The translations under genes and the position numbers were made by a program. 64,000 bases of DNA from Vibrio salinus (GTDB lineage: Bacteria > Pseudomonadota > Gammaproteobacteria > Enterobacterales > Vibrionaceae), in assembly GCF_021272385.1 (NCBI RefSeq), contig NZ_JAJSDZ010000009.1, positions 558,001 to 622,000 of the forward strand, given 5' to 3'. Below the pieces are notes generated by a model. That model saw only the letters and a program-made list of their open reading frames with translations, did not search any database and was not told the origin of the DNA. Shown here piece by piece: positions 1 through 9,067 of the stretch. The first letter of the stretch is position 1, and each line of letters opens with the position of its first letter.

Positions 1-120
1 GAACAAAATTGCTGACCAGCCGTGCCAGCGGATTAGCGGATCGGTTATCCTGATATCTTTTACTTTTGAAATTTTATCAGGGTATACAAACCATCCTTGG
101 CTTGTTCAATGAGAGATAAC

Positions 121-300
121 TCAGAAGAGTGCTGAAGTAAAAGAGAGGGATTTTATTTTGTAGCGCTCTTTCGATTCTAAAATGAATTCTTTCACCTGTT
201 TTGATACAGGAAAGACACAATGTACATCCAGTCCTGCTAAGAAATCGTTGTCGCCCATATCCCAGAAACTTTGCAGAGAGTTACAGATAACAGTTTTCAT
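121..300 (-). CDS. Possible small hypothetical protein (59 aa)
   Basis: A 59-codon frame starts with ATG at 298-300 and begins MKTVICNSLQSFWDMG. It stops with TGA at 121-123. I do not recognise it. It has mixed composition with acidic, aromatic and two cysteine residues, and no membrane segment. No good Shine-Dalgarno precedes the ATG. The same frame continues after two TGA codons with an amino-acid-like stretch (WFVYPDKISKV) to the window edge, so this could be the remnant of a decayed longer gene. It could equally be a chance frame. Confidence 0.22.
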   Translation of the reverse strand: MKTVICNSLQSFWDMGDNDFLAGLDVHCVFPVSKQVKEFILESKERYKIKSLSFTSALF

Positions 301-636
301 AAATCCAATGCTCTTAATAACCAGTGATAAGTTTTAAAAGCAATCCTTGCTTACTTTATTGAGCAAAATAAAAATTGGGTACAGCTCACAAAAATCAATA
401 TGTCCATGTTGATTCGCGCAAATTTTACACAAAAAAAACAAAAAGGGAAGTGATTAATTTTTGTCCTGTTTTACGCAATCGATTTCAAGGTAAAAATATA
501 TTGGTTATGCAATGGGTTTTATTGTTTTTATTCGGCAAACCAGATAAATAAACTACCAATTAGTAAAAAAAAAGAAAAAATCACTTTTTGTAGCTCAGAG
601 AGATTCGTTATTGTTAGAGGCAAATAAATTTTCATA

Positions 637-660
637 GGAAGAGGGATACATCCCTCTTCC
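637..660 (-). terminator. Perfect hairpin downstream of argA
   Basis: A 10-bp perfect stem (GGAAGAGGGA / TCCCTCTTCC) with loop TACA lies 20 bases past the argA stop. On the argA strand the stem is followed by TATGAAAATTTATTT rather than a clean T run. It is therefore a weak intrinsic terminator or an mRNA 3' stabiliser. Confidence 0.5.
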
Positions 661-680
661 GGGGTAGGTTAGATTAATGA

Positions 681-2018
681 CTACAGATCAACGGATAAAA
701 TTTTTGAGCGCCGTTGGTAGTTATAGAGATTTTTCTTTTTCACCGGGAGATTGTCGACCCCCACTTCGATAAAACCTTGTTCCCGGAACCAGTGCACGCT
801 ATGAGTCGTAAGGACAAATAACTGACTAATCCCCATTTTTTTTGCCTGATGTTTCATGTGGTTGAGGAGCAAAAGCCCCCGGTTTCCATCCCGGTATTCA
901 TTGTGAATGGCCACACAGGCCATTTCGGCCATTTTTTCATCGGGATAAGGGTATAAGGCAGCACAACCAATGATTAATCCGTCTTTATCAATGATGGTAA
1001 ATTTATGAATTTCCTGCTCTAACTGTTCCCTGGAACGCCTGACTAAAATGCCTTGTTCTTCTAGTGGATGAATCAGCTCTAATATTCCTCCGATATCGTC
1101 GATATTTGCCTGCCGGATTTGTTCTGCGCTGGCCATCACAATCTGAGTACCGATACCGTCGAAAGAAAACAGTTCCTGAATCAGGGCACCATCTTCCCGG
1201 TAACTGACCAGATGACTCCTTGGTACACCGGCTCTGCAAGCCTTACCAGAAGCCCGTAAAAAGCGAATTTTACCTGTGCTGGTATCATCATGCCCTTTAT
1301 TTTCGATTTCATATTTATGCAAAAGATCTTCGACATCTGAAGGGAAAAGTTCGGCGATTGAATTGCCTTTTTCATCAATGATGCCTTGTTGAGAGCAAAA
1401 ACCAACCAATTTGTCGGCCTTCAGACGGATGGCAACCTGAGTTGCAATTTCTTCAGAAAGAAGATTGAAGCACTCGCCGGTAATAGAAGCGGCTATCGGA
1501 CCGAGAAGAACGATGGAACCCTGCTCCAGATATCGGTTAATTCCATCGATATCTATTCTGCGAATACGGCCACTATGGCAGTAGTCAATACCATCTTCTA
1601 CACCTAATGGCTGAGAAATAACGAAATTCCCGCTGACGACGTTTAACTGAGTTCCGGCCATTGGTGTGTTATTCAGACTCATTGACAGACGTGCCGTCAC
1701 AGCAAGTTGCAACTGTCCCGCTGCCTGCATTACCAGACTGAGAGCATCGCCGGTGGTAACCCGGATGCCTTTATAGTAGGGCGTTTCACACTGATGATTT
1801 TCCAATATTTCGTTGATTTGCGGCCTTGCTCCATACACGATAACAACCTTGATTCCCAAGCTGTGCAGAAGGGCTATATCACTAATAATATTGGGAAAGT
1901 TTTCATGAGCTATTGCTTCACCACCTAACATGATCACCATTGTTTTTCCTCTATGAGCATTAACATATGGTGCTGACTGGCGGAAACCTTTTACTAGAGC
2001 TGTACTACGTATTTTCAC
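681..2018 (-). CDS. argA: Amino-acid N-acetyltransferase (N-acetylglutamate synthase)
   Basis: ArgA transfers acetyl from acetyl-CoA to glutamate, the first step of arginine synthesis in the cytoplasm. The 445-aa protein has the classic two-domain form: an amino-acid-kinase-like domain (about residues 20-280, with MLGGEAIA near residue 30 and GARPQIN) that binds arginine for feedback control, then a GNAT acetyltransferase domain (about 300-440, with the acetyl-CoA loop region NEYRDGNRG). Length matches the gammaproteobacterial family. The start is GTG (2016-2018), giving [14 protein letters not shown], the usual N-terminus of vibrio ArgA as I recall it; the Shine-Dalgarno is poor. The gene is divergent from mltA, and an ArgR-box-like sequence lies about 36 bases upstream of the start. 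Confidence 0.96.
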   Translation of the reverse strand: MKIRSTALVKGFRQSAPYVNAHRGKTMVIMLGGEAIAHENFPNIISDIALLHSLGIKVVIVYGARPQINEILENHQCETPYYKGIRVTTGDALSLVMQAAGQLQLAVTARLSMSLNNTPMAGTQLNVVSGNFVISQPLGVEDGIDYCHSGRIRRIDIDGINRYLEQGSIVLLGPIAASITGECFNLLSEEIATQVAIRLKADKLVGFCSQQGIIDEKGNSIAELFPSDVEDLLHKYEIENKGHDDTSTGKIRFLRASGKACRAGVPRSHLVSYREDGALIQELFSFDGIGTQIVMASAEQIRQANIDDIGGILELIHPLEEQGILVRRSREQLEQEIHKFTIIDKDGLIIGCAALYPYPDEKMAEMACVAIHNEYRDGNRGLLLLNHMKHQAKKMGISQLFVLTTHSVHWFREQGFIEVGVDNLPVKKKNLYNYQRRSKILSVDL

Positions 2019-2053
2019 AATGGCAATTGCGTTGGTTATTTATGTTTTAATAA

Positions 2054-2067
2054 TGACTTTTTATTCA
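2054..2067. promoter_or_regulatory. Candidate ArgR (ARG box) operator
   Basis: TGACTTTTTATTCA differs at one base from the ARG-box core TGAAT-W4-ATTCA and sits upstream of argA in the argA-mltA divergent region. ArgR normally binds pairs of boxes about 21 bp centre to centre; no good second box is visible at that spacing. The call is a motif match plus context. Confidence 0.5.
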
Positions 2068-2234
2068 AAAATAGACAAGGTTTTTGATCCGAATTCTCAA
2101 AAAAATCTTCAATTTTTGACTTTCAATACTAGAACATAGTTATGTTAGAATTTTATGAACAGGCCGGTTCATGATTGTAGTCTGGTGCCGAATTTGCGAT
2201 TCTTTTACCTCTTTTGTTGGATAATGGGTTTTCT

Positions 2235-3338
2235 GTGAAAAAAAAGCTGATATTTCTTGCGGTTATTACGTTATTGGCCGGATGTGTGAATCCGACCGAT
2301 CAGGGACAACAATATAAGAACGGAGATTTACCTGATGTTTTGAATCAGTCTTATTTGGTGACATCCAATGTACCAAGGGACTTCACGGAATTTAAAGAAC
2401 AAAGCCAGATGGTTCTGGATAAATCTCCATCCATGGCAAATGTATACGGTCCACTGTATAAGCAGTTGGATGAGTGGGTGCTACAGAGTGGTGATCCGGC
2501 TAAACTGGCCAAATATGGCATCCAGACCGCTCAGTTAGGTGGTGGGGATAACAAAGGGAATGTTTTATTTACCGGCTATTTTTCACCGGTCATTGAACTC
2601 AGACACAAGAAAGATGAACTATTTAAATACCCGGTTTACGGAAAACCAGAATGTGGTCAGGAATGCCCGACCAGAGCGCAAATCTACGCCGGAGATTTAC
2701 AGGGAAAGGGATTGGAATTAGGGTATGCAAAAAGCCTGATTGATCCGTTTATTATGGAAGTTCAGGGCAGCGGTTTTGTTCACTTCGGCGATGATGACAC
2801 CATGGAGTATTTTGCCTATGCAGGAAAAAACTTTAAGGCTTATGTCAGTATTGGCAAGGTTTTAATCGATAACGGGGAGGTTGCCCGTAAGGATATGTCC
2901 CTTAAAGCGATCAAACAATGGGTAAGCACTCACTCTGATACTGAGGTCAGAAATCTTCTTGAACAAAATCCATCGTATGTGTTTTTTGCACCCCAAAAAG
3001 TGGATTTTGTTACCGGAACGGCGGGGATTCCGCTGTTGCCGATGGCTTCCGTTGCCGGGGACAGAAAATGGCTACCAATGGGAACGCCGCTTCTGGCAGA
3101 AGTCCCTTTATTAAATGCCGATGGCTCGTGGAGTGGGACGCATCAACTGCGTTTACTGATTGTGCTAGATACCGGAGGGGCTGTGAAGGATAATCACTTG
3201 GATCTGTATCATGGTATGGGGCCAAGAGCCGGAGAACAGGCCGGTCACTACAAATATTTTGGCCGGGTCTGGAAACTGGGGCTCGCCAATTCGGCGACTC
3301 AGCTTCCTTGGGTGACGCCTCCGGAAAAGCTAAAATAG
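2235..3338 (+). CDS. mltA: Membrane-bound lytic murein transglycosylase A
   Basis: MltA is an outer-membrane lipoprotein that cleaves the glycan strands of peptidoglycan, forming 1,6-anhydromuramyl ends. The chosen start is GTG at 2235, giving MKKKLIFLAVITLLAGCVNP, a lipoprotein signal with lipobox LAGC; upstream in-frame TTG codons would only add residues before the signal. The mature part has the MltA barrel and the C-terminal 3D domain, with VLDTGGAVK and DLYHGMG carrying conserved aspartates of the active-site region. Length (367 aa) is normal. It is followed by a strong terminator, so it is probably transcribed alone. Its products feed the AmpG permease encoded near 9-10 kb. Confidence 0.93.
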   Translation: MKKKLIFLAVITLLAGCVNPTDQGQQYKNGDLPDVLNQSYLVTSNVPRDFTEFKEQSQMVLDKSPSMANVYGPLYKQLDEWVLQSGDPAKLAKYGIQTAQLGGGDNKGNVLFTGYFSPVIELRHKKDELFKYPVYGKPECGQECPTRAQIYAGDLQGKGLELGYAKSLIDPFIMEVQGSGFVHFGDDDTMEYFAYAGKNFKAYVSIGKVLIDNGEVARKDMSLKAIKQWVSTHSDTEVRNLLEQNPSYVFFAPQKVDFVTGTAGIPLLPMASVAGDRKWLPMGTPLLAEVPLLNADGSWSGTHQLRLLIVLDTGGAVKDNHLDLYHGMGPRAGEQAGHYKYFGRVWKLGLANSATQLPWVTPPEKLK

Positions 3339-3357
3339 GCTCTGGACATTTTTACAG

Positions 3358-3389
3358 AGAGTGCGTATAAATCGCACTCTTGTTTTTTT
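3358..3389 (+). terminator. Rho-independent terminator after mltA
   Basis: Stem AGAGTGCG / CGCACTCT with a 7-base loop is followed by TGTTTTTTT. It sits 20 bases past the mltA stop and before tcdA. Confidence 0.85.
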
Positions 3390-3416
3390 GTGTGATTTTT
3401 TGAGTAGGAACCGGCC

Positions 3417-4229
3417 ATGCGAACACTTGATACCCCTGCAACAGAAAGTTATAACCAGCGCTTTGGTGGAACCAGACGCTTGTATGGGGTTGCTCAGGTT
3501 GAAGTGTTACGAGCGGCTCATATTTGTGTCATTGGTATCGGTGGGGTTGGTTCCTGGGTCGTTGAGGCGTTGGCCAGAACCGGCATCGGTGAACTGACCC
3601 TGATTGATATGGATGACGTATGTGTTACGAACATTAACCGTCAGATTCATGCAATGAATGGAACGGTTGGCCAGAGTAAAATTGAAGTGATGGCGGAAAG
3701 GATTAAAATGATCAATCCTGACTGTAAAGTCAATTTAGTCGATGATTTTATTTCACCGGATAATCAACATGAATATTTATCCAAAGCGTTCGATTACGTT
3801 GTTGATGCGATTGACAGCATTAAAGCTAAGGCTTCGTTACTCGCTTATTGCCGGAGTAATAAAATTAAAGTGATTACGATAGGTGGTGCCGGTGGTCAGA
3901 CGGATCCGACTAAAATTCAGGTCGCGGATTTAACGAAAACCATTCAGGATCCACTGGCGAAAAAAGTGAAAGATCGTTTAAGACGTTTTCATCATTTCCC
4001 TAAAAATCCGGCCCGGAAATTTGGTATTGAATGTGTTTTTTCGACAGAGCAATTGAAATATCCGCAAACTGATGGGTCTGTTTGCGCGGTAAAATCGACA
4101 GCCGAAGGACCTAAGCGTATGGATTGCGCCAGTGGTTTCGGTGCGGCAACAATGGTTACGGCAAGTTTTGGTTTTGTGGCTGCGGCTCGTATTGTCGATA
4201 AAATTTTGTTAAAGCATTGTGCGAACTAA
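3417..4229 (+). CDS. tcdA: tRNA threonylcarbamoyladenosine dehydratase
   Basis: TcdA (CsdL, formerly YgdL) is an E1/ThiF-like enzyme that uses ATP to cyclise t6A37 of ANN-decoding tRNAs to cyclic t6A. The 270-aa protein shows the Rossmann ATP-binding motif GIGGVGSW near residues 40-47, followed by the ThiF-type DMDDVCVTNINRQ. A later segment, KYPQTDGSVCAVKS, matches the family. The next gene, csdE, begins 19 bases downstream on the same strand, consistent with the CsdA-CsdE sulfur relay that acts with TcdA. csdA itself lies on the opposite strand beyond an EAL gene. The start is ATG at 3417. Confidence 0.95.
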   Translation: MRTLDTPATESYNQRFGGTRRLYGVAQVEVLRAAHICVIGIGGVGSWVVEALARTGIGELTLIDMDDVCVTNINRQIHAMNGTVGQSKIEVMAERIKMINPDCKVNLVDDFISPDNQHEYLSKAFDYVVDAIDSIKAKASLLAYCRSNKIKVITIGGAGGQTDPTKIQVADLTKTIQDPLAKKVKDRLRRFHHFPKNPARKFGIECVFSTEQLKYPQTDGSVCAVKSTAEGPKRMDCASGFGAATMVTASFGFVAAARIVDKILLKHCAN

Positions 4230-4248
4230 TGAGTAAATAAAGAATTGT

Positions 4249-4677
4249 ATGGCTGAATTTCCTGATTGTCCGTTTGGTACGACGATAACCTCCGGGCAGA
4301 TATTAGAAGCGTTGAATAGTAAAACAACGTGGGAAGATCGTTACCGGCAGTTAATTTTATGGGGGAAAGCGTTACCGGATATGCCGGAAGCACTACGCCT
4401 TGAAAATGTGACAGTGAAAGGGTGTGAGAGTCAGGTATGGATTGTTTCTCGTGAAGAACAAGGCCATTGGTATTTTTGTGCCGATTCGGATGCCCGGATT
4501 GTTAAAGGCCTGATTGCAGTTGTATTAGCTGCGGTTAATAACCGTACTGCCGATGAGATTCGGTCATTTAATATGGAAGCCTATTTTTCCGATTTAAAAC
4601 TGTTTGAACATCTGAGCCCGTCAAGGGGTAATGGTCTGAAAGCCATTGTGGATAAGATTTATCAGGATATTAAGTGA
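4249..4677 (+). CDS. csdE: Cysteine desulfuration protein CsdE (SufE family)
   Basis: CsdE accepts sulfur as a persulfide from the desulfurase CsdA and increases its activity; with TcdA it forms the CSD system for tRNA modification. The 142-aa protein has the SufE fold signature, with the acceptor cysteine in VKGCESQVW (Cys59). It lies 19 bases after tcdA, so the two are probably co-transcribed. Its partner csdA is convergent, about 1 kb away, with the EAL gene in between. SufE itself is the close alternative; linkage to tcdA and csdA favours CsdE. Confidence 0.92.
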   Translation: MAEFPDCPFGTTITSGQILEALNSKTTWEDRYRQLILWGKALPDMPEALRLENVTVKGCESQVWIVSREEQGHWYFCADSDARIVKGLIAVVLAAVNNRTADEIRSFNMEAYFSDLKLFEHLSPSRGNGLKAIVDKIYQDIK

Positions 4678-4760
4678 ATAATAAGAGAAATCAGAAAAGT
4701 ATCAGCAACGTAGTTTAGCCAGTAAATTTTATTTAACATTGAAGTTTATTTTATCGGTGA

Positions 4761-5525
4761 TTATAAAATATCAAAATCAACTGTTGGTAACGATTCAAAC
4801 CCTGGCTTAGCAAAATAATATCCTTGCATTAAATCTACTCCAATATTATGTAGAAATAGCATTTCTTCTTTTGTTTCAATGCCTTCTATAAGAGGTGATA
4901 TATTAAGTTCTCTTAGCATAGCTACACAGTTTTTTATAATAATCTGACGGGTTGAGTCTGTATCCACGTTTCTTATTAGTCCCATGTCAATTTTTACGAT
5001 ATCACTTTGGAAGTTTGCCAGAAGATTTAATCCTGAGTATCCAGCACCAAAATCATCAATGGCTGTTTTAAAACCTAAGCTTTTGTAATATTGGATAATA
5101 TTTTTTATATGCTGATTATTTTCGAATTTTTCACTTTCAGTAAATTCAAACATGATTTTTTCAATAGGGAAGTTACATTTTTTCGCTACATTTAATGTTG
5201 TGCGAATACATCTCTCGGGCCGGTAAACGGCGTTAGGTAAAAAATTGATACTAACTAATGTTGTAATGTTTAACTTTGCTGCTAAGGTAATCGCTTTTAT
5301 ACGACAAAGCTGATCAAACATATATTGGTTTTCTTTATTAACCTTAGAAATGACAGAGTATGCAGGTTCATTATTGAGGCCTCGAACTAATGCCTCATAC
5401 CCAAAAATGCGTTTGGATGAATATTCAATTATAGGCTGAAATGCCATAGTAAAATCAAACTCTAATTCATTTTGTTCTGCGCATTGTTTGCATGATAAAT
5501 TTTGATAACTTTTGGGTTTATCCAT
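4761..5525 (-). CDS. EAL-domain c-di-GMP phosphodiesterase
   Basis: A stand-alone cytoplasmic EAL protein predicted to hydrolyse c-di-GMP to pGpG. The family's active-site motifs are visible in order: EALVRG, SINFLP, FEFTESE, AIDDFGAGYSG, VKIDM, EGIET and QGYYF. All metal- and substrate-binding positions I can check are intact. A short N-terminal segment holds a CKQC pair. There is no membrane or sensor domain. I chose the ATG at 5525, giving MDKPKSYQNL; a TTG six codons upstream is possible. The gene is on the minus strand between csdE and csdA, which separates csdA from its partners. AT content is higher than in its neighbours. Confidence 0.88.
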   Translation of the reverse strand: MDKPKSYQNLSCKQCAEQNELEFDFTMAFQPIIEYSSKRIFGYEALVRGLNNEPAYSVISKVNKENQYMFDQLCRIKAITLAAKLNITTLVSINFLPNAVYRPERCIRTTLNVAKKCNFPIEKIMFEFTESEKFENNQHIKNIIQYYKSLGFKTAIDDFGAGYSGLNLLANFQSDIVKIDMGLIRNVDTDSTRQIIIKNCVAMLRELNISPLIEGIETKEEMLFLHNIGVDLMQGYYFAKPGFESLPTVDFDIL

Positions 5526-5665
5526 GTTTATTGTTCTCAGCAAAATTCTGAAAGTTTAACTACTCTATTTGTAGATCTTAGTTGTTGATTGAACTGTGAG
5601 CAAATTAAAAGGATATTGTGACAAAAAGAGGTTGATATTATACAACTTCTTTCGTTTATCGTTGG

Positions 5666-6874
5666 TTATTCAAACAGTTCAATGGCTTTATCCAGAGCCG
5701 AAATGCATTTATCAATATCGTTTTTGTCATTGTACAGACCAAATGAAAGGCGAATGGTCCCTGATAGAGAGAGTGCATCCATTAATGGATGGGCGCAGTG
5801 GTGTCCGGAACGAACCGCTACTCCCTGTTGATCGAGCAATGTTGCAATATCCTGATGGTGAATGTTTTTAACAGTAAAGCTGATAATGCTTGCTTCAGGT
5901 TGGTAGCCAATGATGGCGACAGAATCTCTCTGGCTTAAACGCTGAAAGGCATATTCTTGTAAGGAGCGGAGATGGGCTCTTTTTTGCTCATAAGGTATTT
6001 TCTGGTACCACGAAACCGCTTCCGCCAGAGCAATAGCACCGGCTATATTGGGAGTACCGGCTTCAAATTTTGCCGGTGCATCAGCAAAGGTGGTGCCACT
6101 GAACGAGACTTTATCAACCATTTTACCACCACCATGCCAGGGAGGCATGGATTGCAGTAATGGGTATTTCCCATATAAAACGCCAATCCCTGTCGGACCA
6201 TAAAGTTTGTGGCCTGAAAATACATAAAAATCCGCGTCCAGAGTCTGTACGTTAACCGGTTCATGAACAATGCCCTGTGCTCCGTCAACCACAACAATAG
6301 CTCCCACAAGATGCGCTTTTTTTATAACTGTTTCAACCGGTTGCCGGTAGCCTGTTACATTGGTGATATGTGCAATAGAAACCAATTTTGTGTTGGCTGA
6401 TAATTTTTGTTCAAAGCTGTTCAGATCAAAACCACCATCCGGAGTGACCGGTATCTTTATGATCCGGGCACCGGTGCGCTGAGCCAGAAGTTGCCAGGGG
6501 ACAATATTGGCATGATGCTCATTTTCACAAATTACAATTTCATCGCCAGAGTGTATAAAAGCATCGCCCCATGTGTTGGCAATAAGATTAAGTCCTTCGG
6601 TTGTCCCTCTGGTCCAGACGATTTCGTTTTCAGAGTCGGCATTGATGAATTGAGCAATGTCTTTTCTGGCTTGTTCAAAACTTTTTGTGGCCTTGGCGGT
6701 AAGGTGGTGGCTACCTCTGTGCACATTGGCGTTCGTGGTTAAATAGTATTCACCAATACAATCAATCACGGTTTTCGGTTTTTGAGTGGTTGCAGCACTA
6801 TCCAGATAAACGACAGGTTCATCGGGGTCAGTCAGTGATGGGAATTGAGATTTTATTGTCCGGATATCAAACAT
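5666..6874 (-). CDS. csdA: Cysteine desulfurase CsdA (SufS-type)
   Basis: A PLP enzyme that removes sulfur from cysteine (also selenocysteine) and passes it to CsdE. In the 402-aa protein the PLP lysine is Lys223 in SGHKLYGPTG and the catalytic cysteine is Cys360 in RSGHHCAHPL, the SufS/CsdA (group II) arrangement. The start ATG overlaps the yajL stop by one base (TAATG), so the gene is the last of a panE-yajL-csdA minus-strand operon. csdE and tcdA lie nearby but convergent. SufS is the main alternative name; the csdE/tcdA neighbourhood supports CsdA. Confidence 0.93.
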   Translation of the reverse strand: MFDIRTIKSQFPSLTDPDEPVVYLDSAATTQKPKTVIDCIGEYYLTTNANVHRGSHHLTAKATKSFEQARKDIAQFINADSENEIVWTRGTTEGLNLIANTWGDAFIHSGDEIVICENEHHANIVPWQLLAQRTGARIIKIPVTPDGGFDLNSFEQKLSANTKLVSIAHITNVTGYRQPVETVIKKAHLVGAIVVVDGAQGIVHEPVNVQTLDADFYVFSGHKLYGPTGIGVLYGKYPLLQSMPPWHGGGKMVDKVSFSGTTFADAPAKFEAGTPNIAGAIALAEAVSWYQKIPYEQKRAHLRSLQEYAFQRLSQRDSVAIIGYQPEASIISFTVKNIHHQDIATLLDQQGVAVRSGHHCAHPLMDALSLSGTIRLSFGLYNDKNDIDKCISALDKAIELFE

Positions 6875-7476
6875 TATTGCTCACTTCCTAACTGATGATA
6901 ATTCAGCGTCGGATTGGTAATCATTGGTTCTGCAATGGTCCATGCGAATTCTTTTCCAGAGAAATGAATGATGATTTCCATAGCAAATTCGAGTGCTGTT
7001 CCCGGTCCCTGGCTGGTCAGTAAATTGTTATTCACATCGTAGGTCACCCGTTTACTGCGCCACTTGTTTTCAGGAATGTCATTTTTAAATCCGGGATGGC
7101 AGGTCATAATCGCATCGGGGAAAAGATTATGCTGCTGAAGAACAACGGCAGGTGCAGCACAAATTGCAGCGACTAACCGTCCTTCATATTTCTGTTGTTT
7201 TACCATTTCTACGAGTAAATCATTATCTCTGAACGTTTCAGAGCCTCCGAGTCCTCCGGGGAGTACAATGGCATCGAACTGCTCATCGGCAACGTCAATT
7301 AAACGTTTTTGAGCGGTCAGTTCTATTCCTCTTGAGGCCTTTATTTTCAGTTCTCCGGTAAATTCTGCACTTGCAACGGTCACGTCATAACCGGCCCGGA
7401 TCATAATATCAATAATAGTGACTGCTTCCATTTCTTCTGTTCCTGAAGCAATAGGAACCAGAATCCGTTTTGTCAT
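6874..7476 (-). CDS. yajL: DJ-1/PfpI family protein YajL
   Basis: YajL is a DJ-1 superfamily protein in E. coli, a chaperone with reported (and debated) protein-deglycase activity that protects against oxidative and carbonyl stress. The 200-aa protein has the family nucleophile elbow AAICAAPAVVL with Cys106 and an early acidic residue in SGTEEMEAV. The start overlaps the upstream panE-like stop by 4 bases (ATGA) and its stop overlaps the csdA start by one base, indicating tight translational coupling. Older databases call this thiJ; there is no evidence here for a thiamine role. Confidence 0.93.
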   Translation of the reverse strand: MTKRILVPIASGTEEMEAVTIIDIMIRAGYDVTVASAEFTGELKIKASRGIELTAQKRLIDVADEQFDAIVLPGGLGGSETFRDNDLLVEMVKQQKYEGRLVAAICAAPAVVLQQHNLFPDAIMTCHPGFKNDIPENKWRSKRVTYDVNNNLLTSQGPGTALEFAMEIIIHFSGKEFAWTIAEPMITNPTLNYHQLGSEQ

Positions 7477-8366
7477 TTTGTTATCCCGTTACGTTCGAGT
7501 TCTTTTACCTGATTATATAGTTTTTCATTTTCCGGCACAGCTACATTATGATAACGGGCCCGTTTCAACAGATAGCCGGTGATGAATTCAATCTCGGTGA
7601 CTCTTCCCAATGCGATATCCCGGTTCATTGAGGATAAATTTTCAGCTGTCGCCTGAATGACCGTGTTGATCTGGGATCTTAGCCTGTTTTTCTGAATGTC
7701 TATCCCTTCTGATTGCATCACCCGGGATATTTCATCAATGATTGTTGAAAGCATTGCCTGATTCTGTGCTTTTGCAAGATCCCCATTTTTACACTGCAGA
7801 ATAGCGGTCAGAGGATTGATCGCACAGTTGACTGACAGCTTGTGCCATAAAGCCTGATAAATGTCCTGAGTCCATTCTGTGTTCGGTAAAGCATGATGAA
7901 ACACATCAGCAATAAAACGGCACTGCTTCCCCTTTTCGTTCAGTCCCCCGATAATGGTGTTGCCACGTCCGGTATGAGCAACACTGCCGGAAGCGGTTAA
8001 CATTGCGCCATGGCTGGTGGTTGCAAGAAGTGTTGGGTATTTTGCCAATGTGGCTGTGAGTAAGTCAGTCGTTCCCATTCCATTATGCATAAATAGCAGG
8101 ATCGTCTCCTGGCTGAGGTATGGAAGTAACGGATGAATAGCGTTTTCGACTTGCCTGGCTTTTACTGTGATTAGAATAATATCCGCTTCTTTTAACCGGT
8201 GTTCATTGTTATTTTGCACAAGAAGAGATTCTGTTTTGTGTTCAACCGCGACGGATAATACCCGTTCAGTTTTCCGGCTCCATAGTGAAACGCGGTGACC
8301 GGCCTTATTAAGGTGATACGCCCACAATTTTCCAATGGCACCAGGGCCTAAGATCACAATATTCAT
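7473..8366 (-). CDS. panE: 2-dehydropantoate 2-reductase (PanE-like)
   Basis: PanE reduces ketopantoate to pantoate with NADPH in pantothenate (CoA) synthesis. The chosen start gives MNIVILGPGAIGKLWAYHL, placing the Rossmann motif GPGAIG at the N-terminus as the family requires. An upstream in-frame ATG at 8429 would add 21 residues that are not family-like; neither start has a strong ribosome site. The C-terminal ketopantoate reductase domain contains WHKLSVNCAINPLTAI, with the conserved Lys and Asn. Length is 297 aa, normal for PanE. It is first in the minus-strand run with yajL and csdA, overlapping yajL by 4 bases. Confidence 0.88.
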   Translation of the reverse strand: MNIVILGPGAIGKLWAYHLNKAGHRVSLWSRKTERVLSVAVEHKTESLLVQNNNEHRLKEADIILITVKARQVENAIHPLLPYLSQETILLFMHNGMGTTDLLTATLAKYPTLLATTSHGAMLTASGSVAHTGRGNTIIGGLNEKGKQCRFIADVFHHALPNTEWTQDIYQALWHKLSVNCAINPLTAILQCKNGDLAKAQNQAMLSTIIDEISRVMQSEGIDIQKNRLRSQINTVIQATAENLSSMNRDIALGRVTEIEFITGYLLKRARYHNVAVPENEKLYNQVKELERNGITK

Positions 8367-8488
8367 AGTTTCTGCGGCAGGAATGGTTTTGGAAAGGATA
8401 ATATTTGCGGTAGAAAATGCAATGTTCATTGAGTGCGTTATGATTATTATTGGAATTTGGTTGTTTTGCTGAACATAGGAAGGACGAA

Positions 8489-9067
8489 ATGGAAGATATC
8501 ATGCTTTTCCCCCTTGGTTCGATAGTCTTGCCTGAAGGAAAAATGAAACTTCGGATTTTTGAACCCAGATATAGGCGTATGCTTAGCGAGTGTGGTAAGC
8601 AGGGGAAGGGATTTGGCATATGTCTTTTTGATAGTAAAGCACCTGAAAATATTAACCCTCTGAGTGAGTATGGTTGTTATGTCAAAGTGGTTGATTTTAA
8701 ATCTCTGAGTGATGGTATTCTGGGAATTACGGTTAGTGGTATGAAGCGGTTTAAGATTATCGGTGTCAGAAAAGAAAGTGATAATTTACGTATTGCTTCT
8801 GTTGAGTGGGTTCCTAACTGGGAATATGTGGAACTGGGTCATCAGTACCAGTCTATGGCGGATAAATTACAGGAAATTTATCGTCAGTTTCCGGAAATAG
8901 GTAATTTATATCAGCAACGTTTCTTGGATGATCTTAGCTGGGTAACTCAGCGGTGGCTGGAATTGATCCCGCTTTCGAATCAACAGTTTGATGATCTAAA
9001 TGAGGATTTTAATTGCTGCAAAAGTGTTGGCTTTATTCATAATGCTTTAGAGCATATTAAGATTTAG
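8489..9067 (+). CDS. LON substrate-binding (LAN) domain protein
   Basis: A 192-aa protein consisting of the N-terminal substrate-binding domain of Lon protease without ATPase or protease domains. The opening MLFPLGSIVLPEGKMKLRIF and the EPRYRRML segment are typical. Family members are mostly uncharacterised, and no precise function can be assigned. The start was chosen at ATG 8489 because AGGAAGG lies just upstream; a TTG-initiated frame opens 39 bases earlier and another ATG follows at 8501. The 3' end overlaps the convergent ampG by about 11 bases. Confidence 0.82.
   Translation: MEDIMLFPLGSIVLPEGKMKLRIFEPRYRRMLSECGKQGKGFGICLFDSKAPENINPLSEYGCYVKVVDFKSLSDGILGITVSGMKRFKIIGVRKESDNLRIASVEWVPNWEYVELGHQYQSMADKLQEIYRQFPEIGNLYQQRFLDDLSWVTQRWLELIPLSNQQFDDLNEDFNCCKSVGFIHNALEHIKI

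Larger units (their letters stand above)
1..680. other. Gene-poor left edge of the window
   Basis: No recognisable gene lies here. The first 120 bases have higher GC than the rest and carry short open stretches on both strands that resemble nothing I know. A 59-codon minus-strand frame (121-300) is listed separately. Positions 300-630 are AT-rich with several A runs and no convincing gene. A perfect hairpin lies at 637-660, just beyond the argA stop. Confidence 0.5.
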
